Origin: Ruixingdingia sedimenti
GTDB lineage: Bacteria; Pseudomonadota; Alphaproteobacteria; Rhodobacterales; Rhodobacteraceae
Assembly (NCBI RefSeq): GCF_031432425.1
Contig: NZ_JAVKPH010000011.1
Location: 54,116-118,115 of the forward strand
Direction of reading: 5' to 3'
DNA length: 64,000 bases
The translations under genes and the position numbers were made by a program. The notes under the pieces were generated by a model. It made no database searches and had not been told where the DNA came from. It saw nothing but the letters and a program-made list of their open reading frames with translations. Below, in pieces: positions 51,566-59,932 of the stretch. How positions within the stretch are numbered: position 1 is the stretch's first letter; every line of letters starts with the position of its first letter.

Positions 51566-51916
51566 TCAGGGACCGTTGGCCGCCAGCCAGTCCTGCATCC
51601 AGGCGATTTCCGCCTCCTGCGCGGCGATCACCGCCTCGGCCAGCTTGCGGACCTCGGGGTCCTTGCCGTGGTCCAGCACCACGCGGGCCATGTCGACCGC
51701 GCCCTGATGGTGGGGGATCATGCCGCGGATGAAATCGACATCGGCGTCGCCGGTCGGCGGAATGTCCATCCCCTGGTGCATGCGGGCGTTCGCCTCGGCG
51801 AAGGCGCGGGCGGCGGGGCTGTCGGCGGCAGCATGGCTGCCGTGGCCGGAATGATCCTGGGCGAGCGCGGGCGCGGCCAGCCCCGCGGCCAGGGTCAGTG
51901 CAAGCATCGGTCGCAT
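51566..51916 (-). CDS. DUF305 ferritin-like periplasmic protein
   Basis: Exported protein of 116 residues with signal peptide LTLAAGLAAPALAQ, then a histidine-rich linker (DHSGHGSHAA) and one DUF305 helical domain with the family motifs MHQGMDI, DFIRGMIPHHQGAVDMA and EIAWMQDWLA. Family members bind metal, often copper, through the H-H and M residues. No copper-handling neighbour is present. Confidence 0.9.
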   Translation of the reverse strand: MRPMLALTLAAGLAAPALAQDHSGHGSHAAADSPAARAFAEANARMHQGMDIPPTGDADVDFIRGMIPHHQGAVDMARVVLDHGKDPEVRKLAEAVIAAQEAEIAWMQDWLAANGP

Positions 51917-51991
51917 CGGTACCTCATTCGCAGACGCGGTAATCGTGCAACCTTCCCCCCGCGGGAAGGCAAGTCACGCCCGTGTGAGGCG

Positions 51992-53098
51992 TCAGCCCCG
52001 CGCCGCCGCCATTGCGCCGGGCAATGCGGCCTCCAGCGCCGCCAGATCCTCGGGGCGGCCGGCGCTGATGCGGATGCAGCGGTCGTGCGGGGGGACGAAG
52101 GGCATGCGCACGAACACCCCCCGCGCCGCCAGCCCGTCGCGCACCGCCCGCGCGAAGGCGCCGTCGCCGCCGCAGTCGAGCGTGACGAAATTGGTGGCCG
52201 AGGGCAGCGCCGCCAGCCCCTGCGCCGCGCCGATGCGGGCGATTTCGGCCCGCGCCGCGGCCACCCGGTCGCGCACCTGCGCCAGATGGGGCTGATCGGC
52301 CAGCGCCGCCAGCGCCCCCGCCTGCGCGATGCGCCCGACGCCGAAATGGTTGCGCACCTTGTCGAAGGCCGCCACCAGCCCCGGCGCGGCCAGCGCATAG
52401 CCCACCCGCAGCCCGGCCATGCCGTAGCCCTTGGAAAAGGTCCGCATGCGGATCACCCGGGGGTCGTCGGGGTCCAGCCCCGGCGCGGTGCCGGGGGGCG
52501 CGAGGTCGACATAGGCCTCGTCCAGCACCAGCAGGCTGCCCTCGGGCACGGCCTCGACCATCCGCGCCACCGCGGCGCCGTCGTGCCAGCTGCCCATCGG
52601 GTTGTCGGGATTGGCGAAATAGATCAGCTTCGCGCCCACCTGCGCCGCGCGGGCGACCAGCGCCTCCGGGTCCTCGGCATCGCCGCGGTAGGGCACCCTG
52701 TGCAGCACCCCGCCATGGCCCGCGACATGGAAGTTGAAGGTCGGATAGGCGCCGTCCGACGTCACCACCGCATCGCCGGGCCCGACCAGCAGGCGGACGA
52801 GATAGCCGAGCAGCCCGTCGATCCCCTCGCCCACCGTCACATGCGCGGGGGTGGTGCCGTGATGGGCGGCCAGCGCCGCGCGCAGGTCGTGGACCTCGGG
52901 GTCGCCATACATCCAGACATCGCGCGCCGCCCGCGCCATCGCCTCCACCGCCAGGGGCGAGGGGCCGAACACGTTCTCGTTCGCGCCGAGCCGGGCGGCG
53001 AAGGGGCGGCCCATCGCGCGCTCCTGCGTCTCGGGCCCGACGAAGGGGACGGTGGCGGGCAGCGCGGCGGCGAGCGGGGTGTAGCGGGGGCCAGTCAT
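51992..53098 (-). CDS. Histidinol-phosphate aminotransferase-like PLP enzyme
   Basis: Class I/II aminotransferase of 368 residues. The catalytic lysine is in TFSKGYGMAGLRVGYA. Other fold-type-I motifs are GANENVFGPSP, VGEGIDGLLGYLVRLLV, FANPDNPMGSW and LLVLDEAYVDL. The C-terminal arginine that binds substrate carboxylate is in CIRISAGRPEDL. It may act on histidinol phosphate or aromatic amino acids; no his genes are near, so a broad or aromatic function is likely. A TTG start at 53146, overlapping the amidase stop, is an alternative to ATG 53098. It is probably in an operon with the amidase. Confidence 0.88.
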   Translation of the reverse strand: MTGPRYTPLAAALPATVPFVGPETQERAMGRPFAARLGANENVFGPSPLAVEAMARAARDVWMYGDPEVHDLRAALAAHHGTTPAHVTVGEGIDGLLGYLVRLLVGPGDAVVTSDGAYPTFNFHVAGHGGVLHRVPYRGDAEDPEALVARAAQVGAKLIYFANPDNPMGSWHDGAAVARMVEAVPEGSLLVLDEAYVDLAPPGTAPGLDPDDPRVIRMRTFSKGYGMAGLRVGYALAAPGLVAAFDKVRNHFGVGRIAQAGALAALADQPHLAQVRDRVAAARAEIARIGAAQGLAALPSATNFVTLDCGGDGAFARAVRDGLAARGVFVRMPFVPPHDRCIRISAGRPEDLAALEAALPGAMAAARG

Positions 53099-53142
53099 GA
53101 TGACGGCATCAGAGCCGGAAATGCCGCGCCCTGCAAGGCCGC

Positions 53143-54564
53143 TCAAGCCAGCGGGATCGCCCGGTAGCTGTCGGCCCAGGGCGCGATCCCTTCAAGCGTC
53201 CGGGCGATGCGCAGCACCAGCGCCTCGTGATCCCGCGCGCCGATGATCTGGAGCCCGACGGGCAGCCCGTCGACAAGGCCGCAAGGCACCGAGGCCGCCG
53301 GGCAGCCGACGAAATTGACCACCTTGGTAAAGGCCGTCAGCCCCGGATGGCTGGGTGCGGCCGAGGGCACATCCCCCACCGGCGGCGCGACCATCGCGGC
53401 GGTCGGGGTCAGGATCGCGTCGTAGCGTTCGAAATACTGCCGGAACGCCGCGATGAAGCGATAGCGCATCCGCAGCGCATGGGTGTATTCGCCCGCGGTG
53501 ATCGTCATGGCATGTTTCAGCCGCTCGCGCACCGTGGGCGTCAGCAGGGCGCGCCGGGCGGGGTCGAGGTAATAGTCCTGCCCCACCGACGAGGCCCGGT
53601 CGCCGTTGGTGATCACCCAGAAGGCATCGGAAATGTCGTCGAGCCTGTCGCCCAGTTCCTCGACCACCGCGCCTTCCTGCGCCAGCGCCCGTGCGCGGGC
53701 GGCCACCGCCGCGATCACCGCGGGGTCGGGGCGGTCGCCTTCCTCGCGGCAAAGGTCGGGGCACCAGGCGAGGCGCAGCCCCTTCACCCCCGCGTCCAGC
53801 CCGGCCAGATAGTCGCCGGGCGGGGTGGCGGAGGACGCGCCGTCGCGCGGGTCCGCCCCGGCGATGACCTGCAACAGGGCGGCGGCGTCGCGCACATCGC
53901 GCGTCATCGGGCCGAGGCCGGTGGCGAACAGCGTTTCCCCGAAGGACCCGTGCCGCGGCACCCGCCCGGTGCCGGGCAGCAGCGTGAACACGCCGCACAG
54001 CGCCGCCGGGATGCGCAGCGACCCGCCGCCGTCGCTGCCGATCGCCAGCGGGCCCATGCCGGCCGCCAGCGCCGCCGCCGCCCCGCCGCTGGACCCGCCG
54101 GGCGAACGGCCGGGCGCCCAGGGGTTGCGGGTAGGCCCGGCGAGGCGGTTCGTCGTATGGGCGGACATGGCGAATTCGGGCAGGTTGGTCTTGCCGATGA
54201 CGGCGCCCCCGGCGGCCTTGACCCGTTCGACGCAGGCCGCGTCCTCGGCCGGCACGTTGTCGCGCAGCAGCAGCGAGCCGCCGGTGGTGCGGATGCCCCG
54301 GGTGGAGATCTGGTCCTTCACCGACACCGGCAGGCCGTGCAGCGGGCCGAGCCTGTCGTCCCGCATCACTGCCCGTTCGGCCTCTGCCGCCTGCGCCAGA
54401 TACTGGTCCCCGGCCAGGGTGATGAAGGCGTTTATCTGCGGGTCCAGCCGCGCGATCCGGTCGAGGAAATGCCGGGCCACCTCGACCGGCGAGATGTCCT
54501 TGCGCGCGATCCGGTCGGCGATCCGCCAGCCCGGTTCATAGCTCAGCCCGTCGTCCCCGGCCAT
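53143..54564 (-). CDS. Amidase-signature family hydrolase
   Basis: Serine amidohydrolase of 473 residues. The ATG at 54564 follows GGGAGGGGG. The Ser-cisSer-Lys triad is visible: lysine in PVSVKDQIS, the cis-serine region GRSPGGSSGGAAAAL and nucleophile serine in SDGGGSLRIPAALCG. The C-terminus VDGLPVGLQIIGARDHEAL is the usual family end. The context (with an aminotransferase) suggests amide use in nitrogen metabolism. It is not the GatA of a gatCAB operon, since no partners are present. Confidence 0.92.
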   Translation of the reverse strand: MAGDDGLSYEPGWRIADRIARKDISPVEVARHFLDRIARLDPQINAFITLAGDQYLAQAAEAERAVMRDDRLGPLHGLPVSVKDQISTRGIRTTGGSLLLRDNVPAEDAACVERVKAAGGAVIGKTNLPEFAMSAHTTNRLAGPTRNPWAPGRSPGGSSGGAAAALAAGMGPLAIGSDGGGSLRIPAALCGVFTLLPGTGRVPRHGSFGETLFATGLGPMTRDVRDAAALLQVIAGADPRDGASSATPPGDYLAGLDAGVKGLRLAWCPDLCREEGDRPDPAVIAAVAARARALAQEGAVVEELGDRLDDISDAFWVITNGDRASSVGQDYYLDPARRALLTPTVRERLKHAMTITAGEYTHALRMRYRFIAAFRQYFERYDAILTPTAAMVAPPVGDVPSAAPSHPGLTAFTKVVNFVGCPAASVPCGLVDGLPVGLQIIGARDHEALVLRIARTLEGIAPWADSYRAIPLA

Positions 54565-54797
54565 GGTGCCCCCTCCCTGTCGTGCCCGGGTGTGAGGATC
54601 GGCCCCTACCGTCCCGCGATCAACGTTTATCTGCGCGGTTTGCCGATGGAAGCCATCGGTAACGCCGATGGCTCGCAGGGGTGCCCGTGTTCCCGCAAGC
54701 GCCGGAATCGGTAGGCGTCGGGGTGACGGCAACCGGCCCGGCAGCGGGGCCCGCCCGGACCGCAGGACATGCAGACCAACGACAAGGAGAGGATGAG

Positions 54798-54875
54798 ATG
54801 AGAAAGGAACATGCCTGCCTGCTGGCGGCCTGCGCGGTGGTGTCGCTATGGGCCGCAGGCGCGGCCGGGCGATGA
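54798..54875 (+). CDS. 25-residue signal-peptide-like ORF
   Basis: Starts with a good ribosome site (AAGGAGAGG) and reads MRKEHACLLAACAVVSLWAA then GAAGR and stop. It looks like the intact signal peptide of a lost exported protein, joined to an amidase fragment by TGATG-style overlap. Probably a remnant rather than a functional gene. Confidence 0.4.
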   Translation: MRKEHACLLAACAVVSLWAAGAAGR

Positions 54876-55011
54876 TGGCCGGGCTGACGCGCGACGGGCG
54901 GCCGCTGTCGGTGCAGTTCGTCGGCCGGTATTTCGACGAACGGACCCTGTTCCGGGCCGCCTGCGCATGGGAACGCGCCAGCGGCGTGGCGGACCGCCAT
55001 TCGCCGACCCA
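54872..55011 (+). pseudogene. C-terminal fragment of a second amidase
   Basis: The frame reads LTRDGRPLSVQFVGRYFDER, then TLFRAACAWERASGVADRHS. This matches the last ~45 residues of the amidase-signature family (compare DGLPVGLQIIGARDHEALVL and then ARTLEGIAPWADSYR in the intact gene next door), but on the opposite strand. The catalytic part is missing. Confidence 0.7.
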
Positions 55012-55025
55012 GGGGGCGGCCCTTC

Positions 55026-55060
55026 GGTCTGGCTGGCGAAGGCGCGTGCCTTCGCCAGCC
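55026..55060. repeat. Perfect hairpin, related to 37026-37056
   Basis: Stem GGCTGGCGAAGGC/GCCTTCGCCAGCC (55031-55043 and 55048-55060) with loop GCGT. It is almost identical to the sequence downstream of opgH, so these appear to be two copies of a mobile or conserved element. It lies beyond the tetR stop at 55094. Confidence 0.65.
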
Positions 55061-55093
55061 AAATGGTGGGACTTCAGGTCCGCCCCGCCGCCC

Positions 55094-55711
55094 CTACCGA
55101 TCCGGCGGCAGCAGGCCGAGCCCGCGCAGGTAGATGCCGATCCCGGCCTCCAGCAGGTCCTCGGGGCTGAAGGGGGCGTGGGCGCCCGGGGTGCCGCGGG
55201 CGAAAAGCTCCACCACCCCGTGGCTCATCGCCCAGACATGGGCCGAGAACATCGCCGCGGGCGGGCGGCGCCCGGGGGGCAACTGTTCGGACAGCCGCGC
55301 GGCGGCGCGTTCCATCATCGCCCGGCTGCGCTGTGCGGCCTGCGCCAGTTCCGGGTAGGCCCCCGGCGCGAGGCCGCTTTCGAACATTGCCATGTAATGC
55401 CCCGGAAAGCGGCGGGCGAAGGCCAGATAGGCGCGTCCCGTCGCCTCGAACGCCGCCAGCGCCGAGGGACGGCCGTCGTTGAAGGCATGTTCCATCAGGT
55501 CGGCGAAGATGGCGTAGCCCTGGCGCGCGACCTCTGCCAGCAGGTCCTCGCGCCCCTGGAAATGGCGGTAGACGGCGGCCGGGGTCACGCCCGCCTCTTT
55601 CGCGGCCTCGGACAGGGTGAAGCCCTGCGGCCCCTTTTCGGCGATCAGCGCCAGCGCCGCCTCGACCAGCGCCTGGCGCAGGTTGCCGTGGTGATAGCCC
55701 GCCTTAGCCAT
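55094..55711 (-). CDS. TetR family transcriptional regulator (TetR_C_33-like)
   Basis: Regulator of 205 residues. It opens MAKAGYHHGNLRQALVEAAL, the typical YHHGNLR start of one TetR subgroup, then the helix-turn-helix FTLSEAAKEAGVTPAAVYRHF. The C-terminal domain includes YLAFARRFPGHYMAMFESGL and FSAHVWAMSHGVVELFARG. It overlaps the end of ppk2 by 8 bases and is co-transcribed with it. Its target is unknown. Confidence 0.92.
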   Translation of the reverse strand: MAKAGYHHGNLRQALVEAALALIAEKGPQGFTLSEAAKEAGVTPAAVYRHFQGREDLLAEVARQGYAIFADLMEHAFNDGRPSALAAFEATGRAYLAFARRFPGHYMAMFESGLAPGAYPELAQAAQRSRAMMERAAARLSEQLPPGRRPPAAMFSAHVWAMSHGVVELFARGTPGAHAPFSPEDLLEAGIGIYLRGLGLLPPDR

Positions 55712-56627
55712 CTGCGCCGTCGGCCGCCCCCACGCCATCCGCCCCCACGCCATCCGCAACCTGGGCCAGATCGCGCCCGCCGCAGATCGCGGGGTCGATG
55801 GCGCCGATGGCCGCGGTGTCCTTGTGGGCATAGTCCATGGCCGACAGCACCGCCTGCACCGCCGCGATCCGCGCGCGCAGCTTGTCGTCCGACCGGATCA
55901 CCGTCCAGGGCGCATAGGGCCGGTCGCTGCGGGTCAGCGTCTCGGTGATCGCGGCGGTGTATTCGTCCCATTTGCCGAGGCCCTCGATGTCGATGGGGCT
56001 CAGCTTCCACTGTTTCAGCAGGTCCTTTTCGCGCGCGAGGAACCGGCGCAGTTGTTCGGGGCGGCTCACGTCCAGCCAGATCTTCAGCAGGGTGATGCCT
56101 TCGTCCACCATCAGCCGCTCGAATTCCGGCAACTGGTAGAAGAACCGTTCGCGTTCGTCGGGGGTGCAGAAGCCCATGACATGTTCGACGATGCCGCGGT
56201 TGTACCAGCTGCGGTCGAAGATGGCGATTTCGCCCTGCGCGGGCAGCCAGTCGATATACCGCTGGAAATACCACTGCGCCGCCTCGCGGTCCGAGGGTTT
56301 GGGCAGCGCCACCACCGCGGCCACGCGGGGGTTGAGGTTTTCCGTCAGCCGCTTGATCGTGCCGCCCTTGCCGGATGCGTCGCGGCCCTCGAACACCACC
56401 ACCAGCCGCTTGCCCGTCGCCTTCACATCGGACTGGAGCTTGGCCAGTTCGATCTGCAACGCGTCCATGTGGCGGCTGTAATCCTTCTTCTTCATCTCCT
56501 TGCGGTAGGGGAAGGCGGGGTCGGGCATGTCGCCGTCATCCGCCGCCGCGATGGCCTTGCGCAGGGCAGGGGGGGCGGTGTCGCGGTAATAGCGGCTGAT
56601 GGCGCCGTCGAAGGGCAGGCTGGTCAT
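55704..56627 (-). CDS. ppk2: Polyphosphate kinase 2, class I type
   Basis: Uses polyphosphate to phosphorylate nucleoside diphosphates (GTP/ATP regeneration). The protein is 307 residues. Walker A is GRDASGKGGTIKRL, the lid follows with PKPSDREAAQWYFQRYI, and Walker B-like FDRSWYNRGIVEHVMG is intact. The start at 56627 has GAGGAGAAG. The C-terminal tail contains a duplicated 15-base unit (55725-55754) giving DGVGADGVGA, and a 12-base triple repeat lies just upstream of the start (56646-56681). It is followed by an overlapping tetR gene. Confidence 0.95.
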   Translation of the reverse strand: MTSLPFDGAISRYYRDTAPPALRKAIAAADDGDMPDPAFPYRKEMKKKDYSRHMDALQIELAKLQSDVKATGKRLVVVFEGRDASGKGGTIKRLTENLNPRVAAVVALPKPSDREAAQWYFQRYIDWLPAQGEIAIFDRSWYNRGIVEHVMGFCTPDERERFFYQLPEFERLMVDEGITLLKIWLDVSRPEQLRRFLAREKDLLKQWKLSPIDIEGLGKWDEYTAAITETLTRSDRPYAPWTVIRSDDKLRARIAAVQAVLSAMDYAHKDTAAIGAIDPAICGGRDLAQVADGVGADGVGAADGADG

Positions 56628-56645
56628 CGGGGCTTCTCCTCGAAC

Positions 56646-56681
56646 GGGCCAGTATCCGGGCCGGTATCCGGGCCAGTATCG
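56646..56681. repeat. Three 12-base tandem repeats upstream of ppk2
   Basis: GGGCCAGTATCC, GGGCCGGTATCC and GGGCCAGTATCG in tandem, ending 18 bases before the ppk2 start on the minus strand. Possibly a regulator site array or simple slippage. Confidence 0.7.
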
Positions 56682-56730
56682 CGCAACGGGCGGCGGGCGC
56701 AATCTGCCGCGCCCGCTGCCGCCCGCCCGC

Positions 56731-57654
56731 TCAGCCGCCGATTTCCGCCATGTCGTAGGGCGTGGTCTGGTAGATCTCGTTGATCCAGTTGCCGTAGAGC
56801 AGATGCGCATGGCTGCGCCAGCGGTTCATCGGCGGCTGCGCGGGGTCGTCGTCGGGGTAGTAGTTCTGCGGCACGTTGATCGGCGTGCCGTTGGCCACGT
56901 CGCGGTCGTATTCCTGTTTCAGCGTGTCGCTGTCGTATTCGAAATGGTTGAAGATATAGAGCGCGCGGTGGCAGGTGTCCTCGATCAGGCAGGGGCCGAC
57001 CTCTTCGCTGCCCAGAAGCGTGGCCAGGCCCGGGCGCGCCGCGACCTCTGCCTCGCGGACCTCGGTCCAGCGGCTGACGGGGATCACGAAATCGTCCGAG
57101 AAGCCGCGCAGATAGGGCGAGGCGGGCGTCAGGTTCCGGTGGCGGAAACAGCCGAACGCCTTGTGGCCGAGGATATGCTTGGGCAGGCGGTGGAAATGCC
57201 AGGCCATCGCCATGCCGCCCCAGCAGACGCCGAAGGTGGAATGGACATGCGTCTGCGTCCAGGCGAAGACGCGGGTCAGTTCGTCCCAGTAGGTCACTTC
57301 CTCGAACGGCAGGTGCTCGATCGGGGCGCCGGTGATGATCAGCCCGTCGAGCCTTTCGCCGCTCGCCTCCACCTCTGCGAAGGGGCGGTAGAAGGCTTCC
57401 ATATGTTCGGGCGCGGTGTGTTTCGACTGGTGTTCCGTCATGCGGATCAGTTGCAGGTCGATCTGCAACGGCGTCGCGCCGATCAGCCGGGCGAACTGCG
57501 TTTCCGTCTGGATCTTCTTCGGCATCAGGTTCAGCAGGCCGATGCGCAGGGGGCGGATGTCCTGGCGCGCCGCGCGGCCCTCGCCCATGACCATGACGCC
57601 CTCGCGGGTCAGGATGTCATAGGCGGGCAGGCTTTCGGGCAGTTTGATCGGCAT
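56731..57654 (-). CDS. metA: Homoserine O-acyltransferase MetA (MetAS/MetAA family)
   Basis: First committed step of methionine synthesis: acylation of homoserine. The protein is 307 residues, full length. The catalytic cysteine lies in FGVCWGGMAMAWHF at about residue 143, the histidine in FNHFEYD-type context and the glutamate in HFEYDSDTLKQEY. The acyl-specificity position lies in TGAPIEHLPFEEV: a glutamate (E113 here) is found where succinyl-specific E. coli MetA has glycine, so acetyl-CoA is the predicted donor. It is 24 bases downstream of the P-loop ATPase gene. No SAM-riboswitch-like leader can sit there. Confidence 0.95.
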   Translation of the reverse strand: MPIKLPESLPAYDILTREGVMVMGEGRAARQDIRPLRIGLLNLMPKKIQTETQFARLIGATPLQIDLQLIRMTEHQSKHTAPEHMEAFYRPFAEVEASGERLDGLIITGAPIEHLPFEEVTYWDELTRVFAWTQTHVHSTFGVCWGGMAMAWHFHRLPKHILGHKAFGCFRHRNLTPASPYLRGFSDDFVIPVSRWTEVREAEVAARPGLATLLGSEEVGPCLIEDTCHRALYIFNHFEYDSDTLKQEYDRDVANGTPINVPQNYYPDDDPAQPPMNRWRSHAHLLYGNWINEIYQTTPYDMAEIGG

Positions 57655-57678
57655 GATGCGACTCCTTCCGCACCGGGT

Positions 57679-58551
57679 TTAGGCCGTTGCGGCGCGGCGG
57701 TCCAGCGCATGGGCGATCAGGTCGTCGAAGTCGTGTGCGTCGCGGATCGCGCCCACCTCTTCGGCGGTGACGGCGATGCCCCAGTTGCGCGCCATCGCCG
57801 CATAGCGCGGCTGGCGGTGGGCCAGCGCGCGGGCATAGGTCCAGCGCACGAAGGCGTCGGGGTCCACTGCGCCCTCGGCCAGCCCGGTTTCCGCCAGATA
57901 GGCGGCCCAGGCGGCGGTGAGGAATTCGGGCTGGTAATACATCGGCTTCGGCGCGCGGTCGAAGCGGCGGATCAGTTCGGCGGTATGCGCGTCCGATCCC
58001 GCGATCCAGACCATCAGCAGGCTGCCCGACAGCCCCGTCAGCACCGGATCGGCGGGGTCGTCCGGGTCCACCACCTCGCAGATGGAGCCGCCCGAATCGC
58101 AGATGAAATTGCCGTAGCCGTAAATGTCCTGCGCCCGGTCGATGAAGCGCGGCGTGTCGAGCAGGGCGGCGATTTCCGCCTCGCGGTGCTGGTCCTGGCG
58201 GCGGCGGTATTCGTCGAACGACAGCCCCCCCTTCGCCGGATCGCCGGGCTTGCCCAGATAGGTCGAAAGCGGCGCGAGGTTGTGGAAGGTGATGTTCGAC
58301 GCGATATAGACCGAATCGGTCAGCAGCAGTTCGCGCAGGAATGGGTTCTTCATCGCCTCGCGCTTGAAGTTGTCGGCGATATGTTCGCCCATGTAGCGCG
58401 TGCCGATGCGGTAATCGACGGAATAGTGGAACCAGCCGCCCTCGGCGCGCAGAAGGCTGGCCACATGGGTCTTGCCCAGACCCGACATCCCGAACAGCAG
58501 CACCCGCCGCTTGCGCGCCGCCCGCCAGTCCTGCGCCGTCCGGTAGATCAT
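57679..58551 (-). CDS. P-loop ATPase of unknown function
   Basis: Cytoplasmic protein of 290 residues with a Walker A GMSGLGKTH at about residue 21, in the strand RRVLLFGMSGLGKTHVASLL. Other conserved-looking parts are WFHYSVDYRIGTRYMGEHIA, GYGNFICDSGGSICEVVD and ARNWGIAVTAEEVGAIRDA. It resembles a Rhodobacterales-specific kinase-like family, often found beside metA. It may be a small-molecule kinase, but the substrate is unknown. It lies 52 bases behind the DMT permease gene and just before metA. Confidence 0.8.
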   Translation of the reverse strand: MIYRTAQDWRAARKRRVLLFGMSGLGKTHVASLLRAEGGWFHYSVDYRIGTRYMGEHIADNFKREAMKNPFLRELLLTDSVYIASNITFHNLAPLSTYLGKPGDPAKGGLSFDEYRRRQDQHREAEIAALLDTPRFIDRAQDIYGYGNFICDSGGSICEVVDPDDPADPVLTGLSGSLLMVWIAGSDAHTAELIRRFDRAPKPMYYQPEFLTAAWAAYLAETGLAEGAVDPDAFVRWTYARALAHRQPRYAAMARNWGIAVTAEEVGAIRDAHDFDDLIAHALDRRAATA

Positions 58552-58603
58552 CTGCCCGCCCCCTTGTTGCCGCGCCGCGTGCTAGCGCGTTGCGGGGCGG
58601 ATT

Positions 58604-59482
58604 TCACGCAGAAACTTTTTCCCCCGCCGGCGCGCGCAGGTTGAGCCAGTTGCCGGCGACGATCAGCGCCGCCCCCGCCAGCAGCGCCAGCGTGATCGAT
58701 TCGCCCCAGAACACCGCCCCCACCACCGCGATCAGCGGCAGCCGGCCGAAGTCGATGGGCATCACCAGCCCGGCAGGGGCCAGCGACAGCGCCGAGGTGA
58801 CGCAGAAATGCCCAAAGAAGCCGACGGCCCCCAGTAACACCAGCCAGGGCACCGACTGCCAGGTGGGCAGCGTCATGTGCAGATCCGCCGCCGCGGCAGC
58901 CAGGCCGAGGGCGGCCTGCATCACCCCCAGCCAGAACAGGATCCCCAGCACCGTTTCGCCCCGCGTCAGCCGTTTCGTCAGGATGATCGTGGCGGCGAAG
59001 AACAGCGCCGATCCGGCGGCGGCCAGCACGCCGGGCTCGATATGGCGGAAATCGGGCTGCGCCACCACCAGCGTGCCGGCGAATCCCAGCACCGCCGCCA
59101 TCAGCCGCCAGCGCGTCAGCGCCTCGCCCAGAAACACCGCCGACAGCAGGATGACCCAGATCGGCGCGGTGAATTCCAGTGCAAAGACCTGCGCCAGCGG
59201 GATCGCCGTCAGCGACCAGAACCACAGGTTCTGGCCCACGAAATGCATCGTGTTGCGTGTCAGATGGCCGGCCAGGTTGCGCGTGCGCAGATCGGAAAGC
59301 CGCCCCTTCCAGGCGGCGAAAGCCACCAGAATCGCGACCGTGACGATGGAGCGGTAGCCCAGAAGCTCGAACGTGTCATGGGTCGCGGCGACGATGCGCC
59401 CGGCTATGGCCATCAGCGAAAAGCTGACGATGGAGCCGAGCATCCACAATGCGGCGGCGACGGGGCGGTGGGGCTGGGTCAC
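58604..59482 (-). CDS. DMT superfamily permease (two EamA domains)
   Basis: Inner-membrane transporter of 292 residues with ten helices. The GTG at 59482 is chosen because GAGGATCG lies just upstream and the hydrophobic region begins soon after (VAAALWMLGSIVSFSLMAIA). Two EamA repeats: the first around LEFTAPIWVILLSAVFLGEALT, the second around GLVMPIDFGRLPLIAVVGAV. Such permeases export amino acids or metabolites; position ahead of metA allows a role in amino-acid export but does not show it. Confidence 0.88.
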   Translation of the reverse strand: MTQPHRPVAAALWMLGSIVSFSLMAIAGRIVAATHDTFELLGYRSIVTVAILVAFAAWKGRLSDLRTRNLAGHLTRNTMHFVGQNLWFWSLTAIPLAQVFALEFTAPIWVILLSAVFLGEALTRWRLMAAVLGFAGTLVVAQPDFRHIEPGVLAAAGSALFFAATIILTKRLTRGETVLGILFWLGVMQAALGLAAAAADLHMTLPTWQSVPWLVLLGAVGFFGHFCVTSALSLAPAGLVMPIDFGRLPLIAVVGAVFWGESITLALLAGAALIVAGNWLNLRAPAGEKVSA

Positions 59483-59547
59483 GGCGATCCTCGGGCAGGC
59501 CGGCAGACCTTGGCGCGGGCCGCGATGCTTGTCCAGACCCGGGCGGG

Positions 59548-59826
59548 TCAGGTGCCGGTGACGTTCAGTTCGCGCGCGATGCCCACGGTTTCGCGCGCCC
59601 ATCGGCTGGCGGCGGCGCGGGTGCGATGCGCGTCATAGGCGGCGCGGTCGGTGAACACCTCGTCGAGTTCCCAGATCAGCGGGTTGTCGGTCTGACGGGC
59701 GACAAAGCGCAGGCAGCCGGGTTCGGCGCGGGTCAGCCGGATATGTTCCGGCAACTCGCGCGCCACGATCGCTGCCTGCGCGGCGTCGGCGCAGATCAGA
59801 CGGCCTGTGACGGTGACGATGGACAT
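59548..59826 (-). CDS. Antibiotic biosynthesis monooxygenase-type (ABM) domain protein
   Basis: Ferredoxin-like fold protein of 92 residues with GAGGAGG ahead of the ATG. Family pattern: IVTVTGRLICADAAQAAIVA, TRAEPGCLRFVARQTDNP, WELDEVFTDRAAYDAHR. Members act as small quinol or heme monooxygenases or non-catalytic stress proteins. No substrate is implied by the neighbours. Confidence 0.88.
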   Translation of the reverse strand: MSIVTVTGRLICADAAQAAIVARELPEHIRLTRAEPGCLRFVARQTDNPLIWELDEVFTDRAAYDAHRTRAAASRWARETVGIARELNVTGT

Positions 59827-59932
59827 GGGCTCCTCCTCGGGTGGCTGATGTCAGCCTGTCATCTCGCACGGGGCGGCGCTGCACCACCGGCAAGGGACGG
59901 CCCCGCACCGCCCCCTCCGGCGCAGTGCGGGG

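Larger units (their letters stand above)
54565..55093. other. Gene-poor gap with remnants
   Basis: 529 bases between the amidase start and a TetR gene end. It holds a very short signal-peptide-like frame (54798-54875), an amidase C-terminal fragment (54872-55011) and a perfect hairpin (55031-55060). Nothing else is convincing. Confidence 0.7.

Noticed and set aside
57655..57678. SAM riboswitch upstream of metA
   Set aside because: Only 24 bases separate metA from the preceding gene, too little for a riboswitch.
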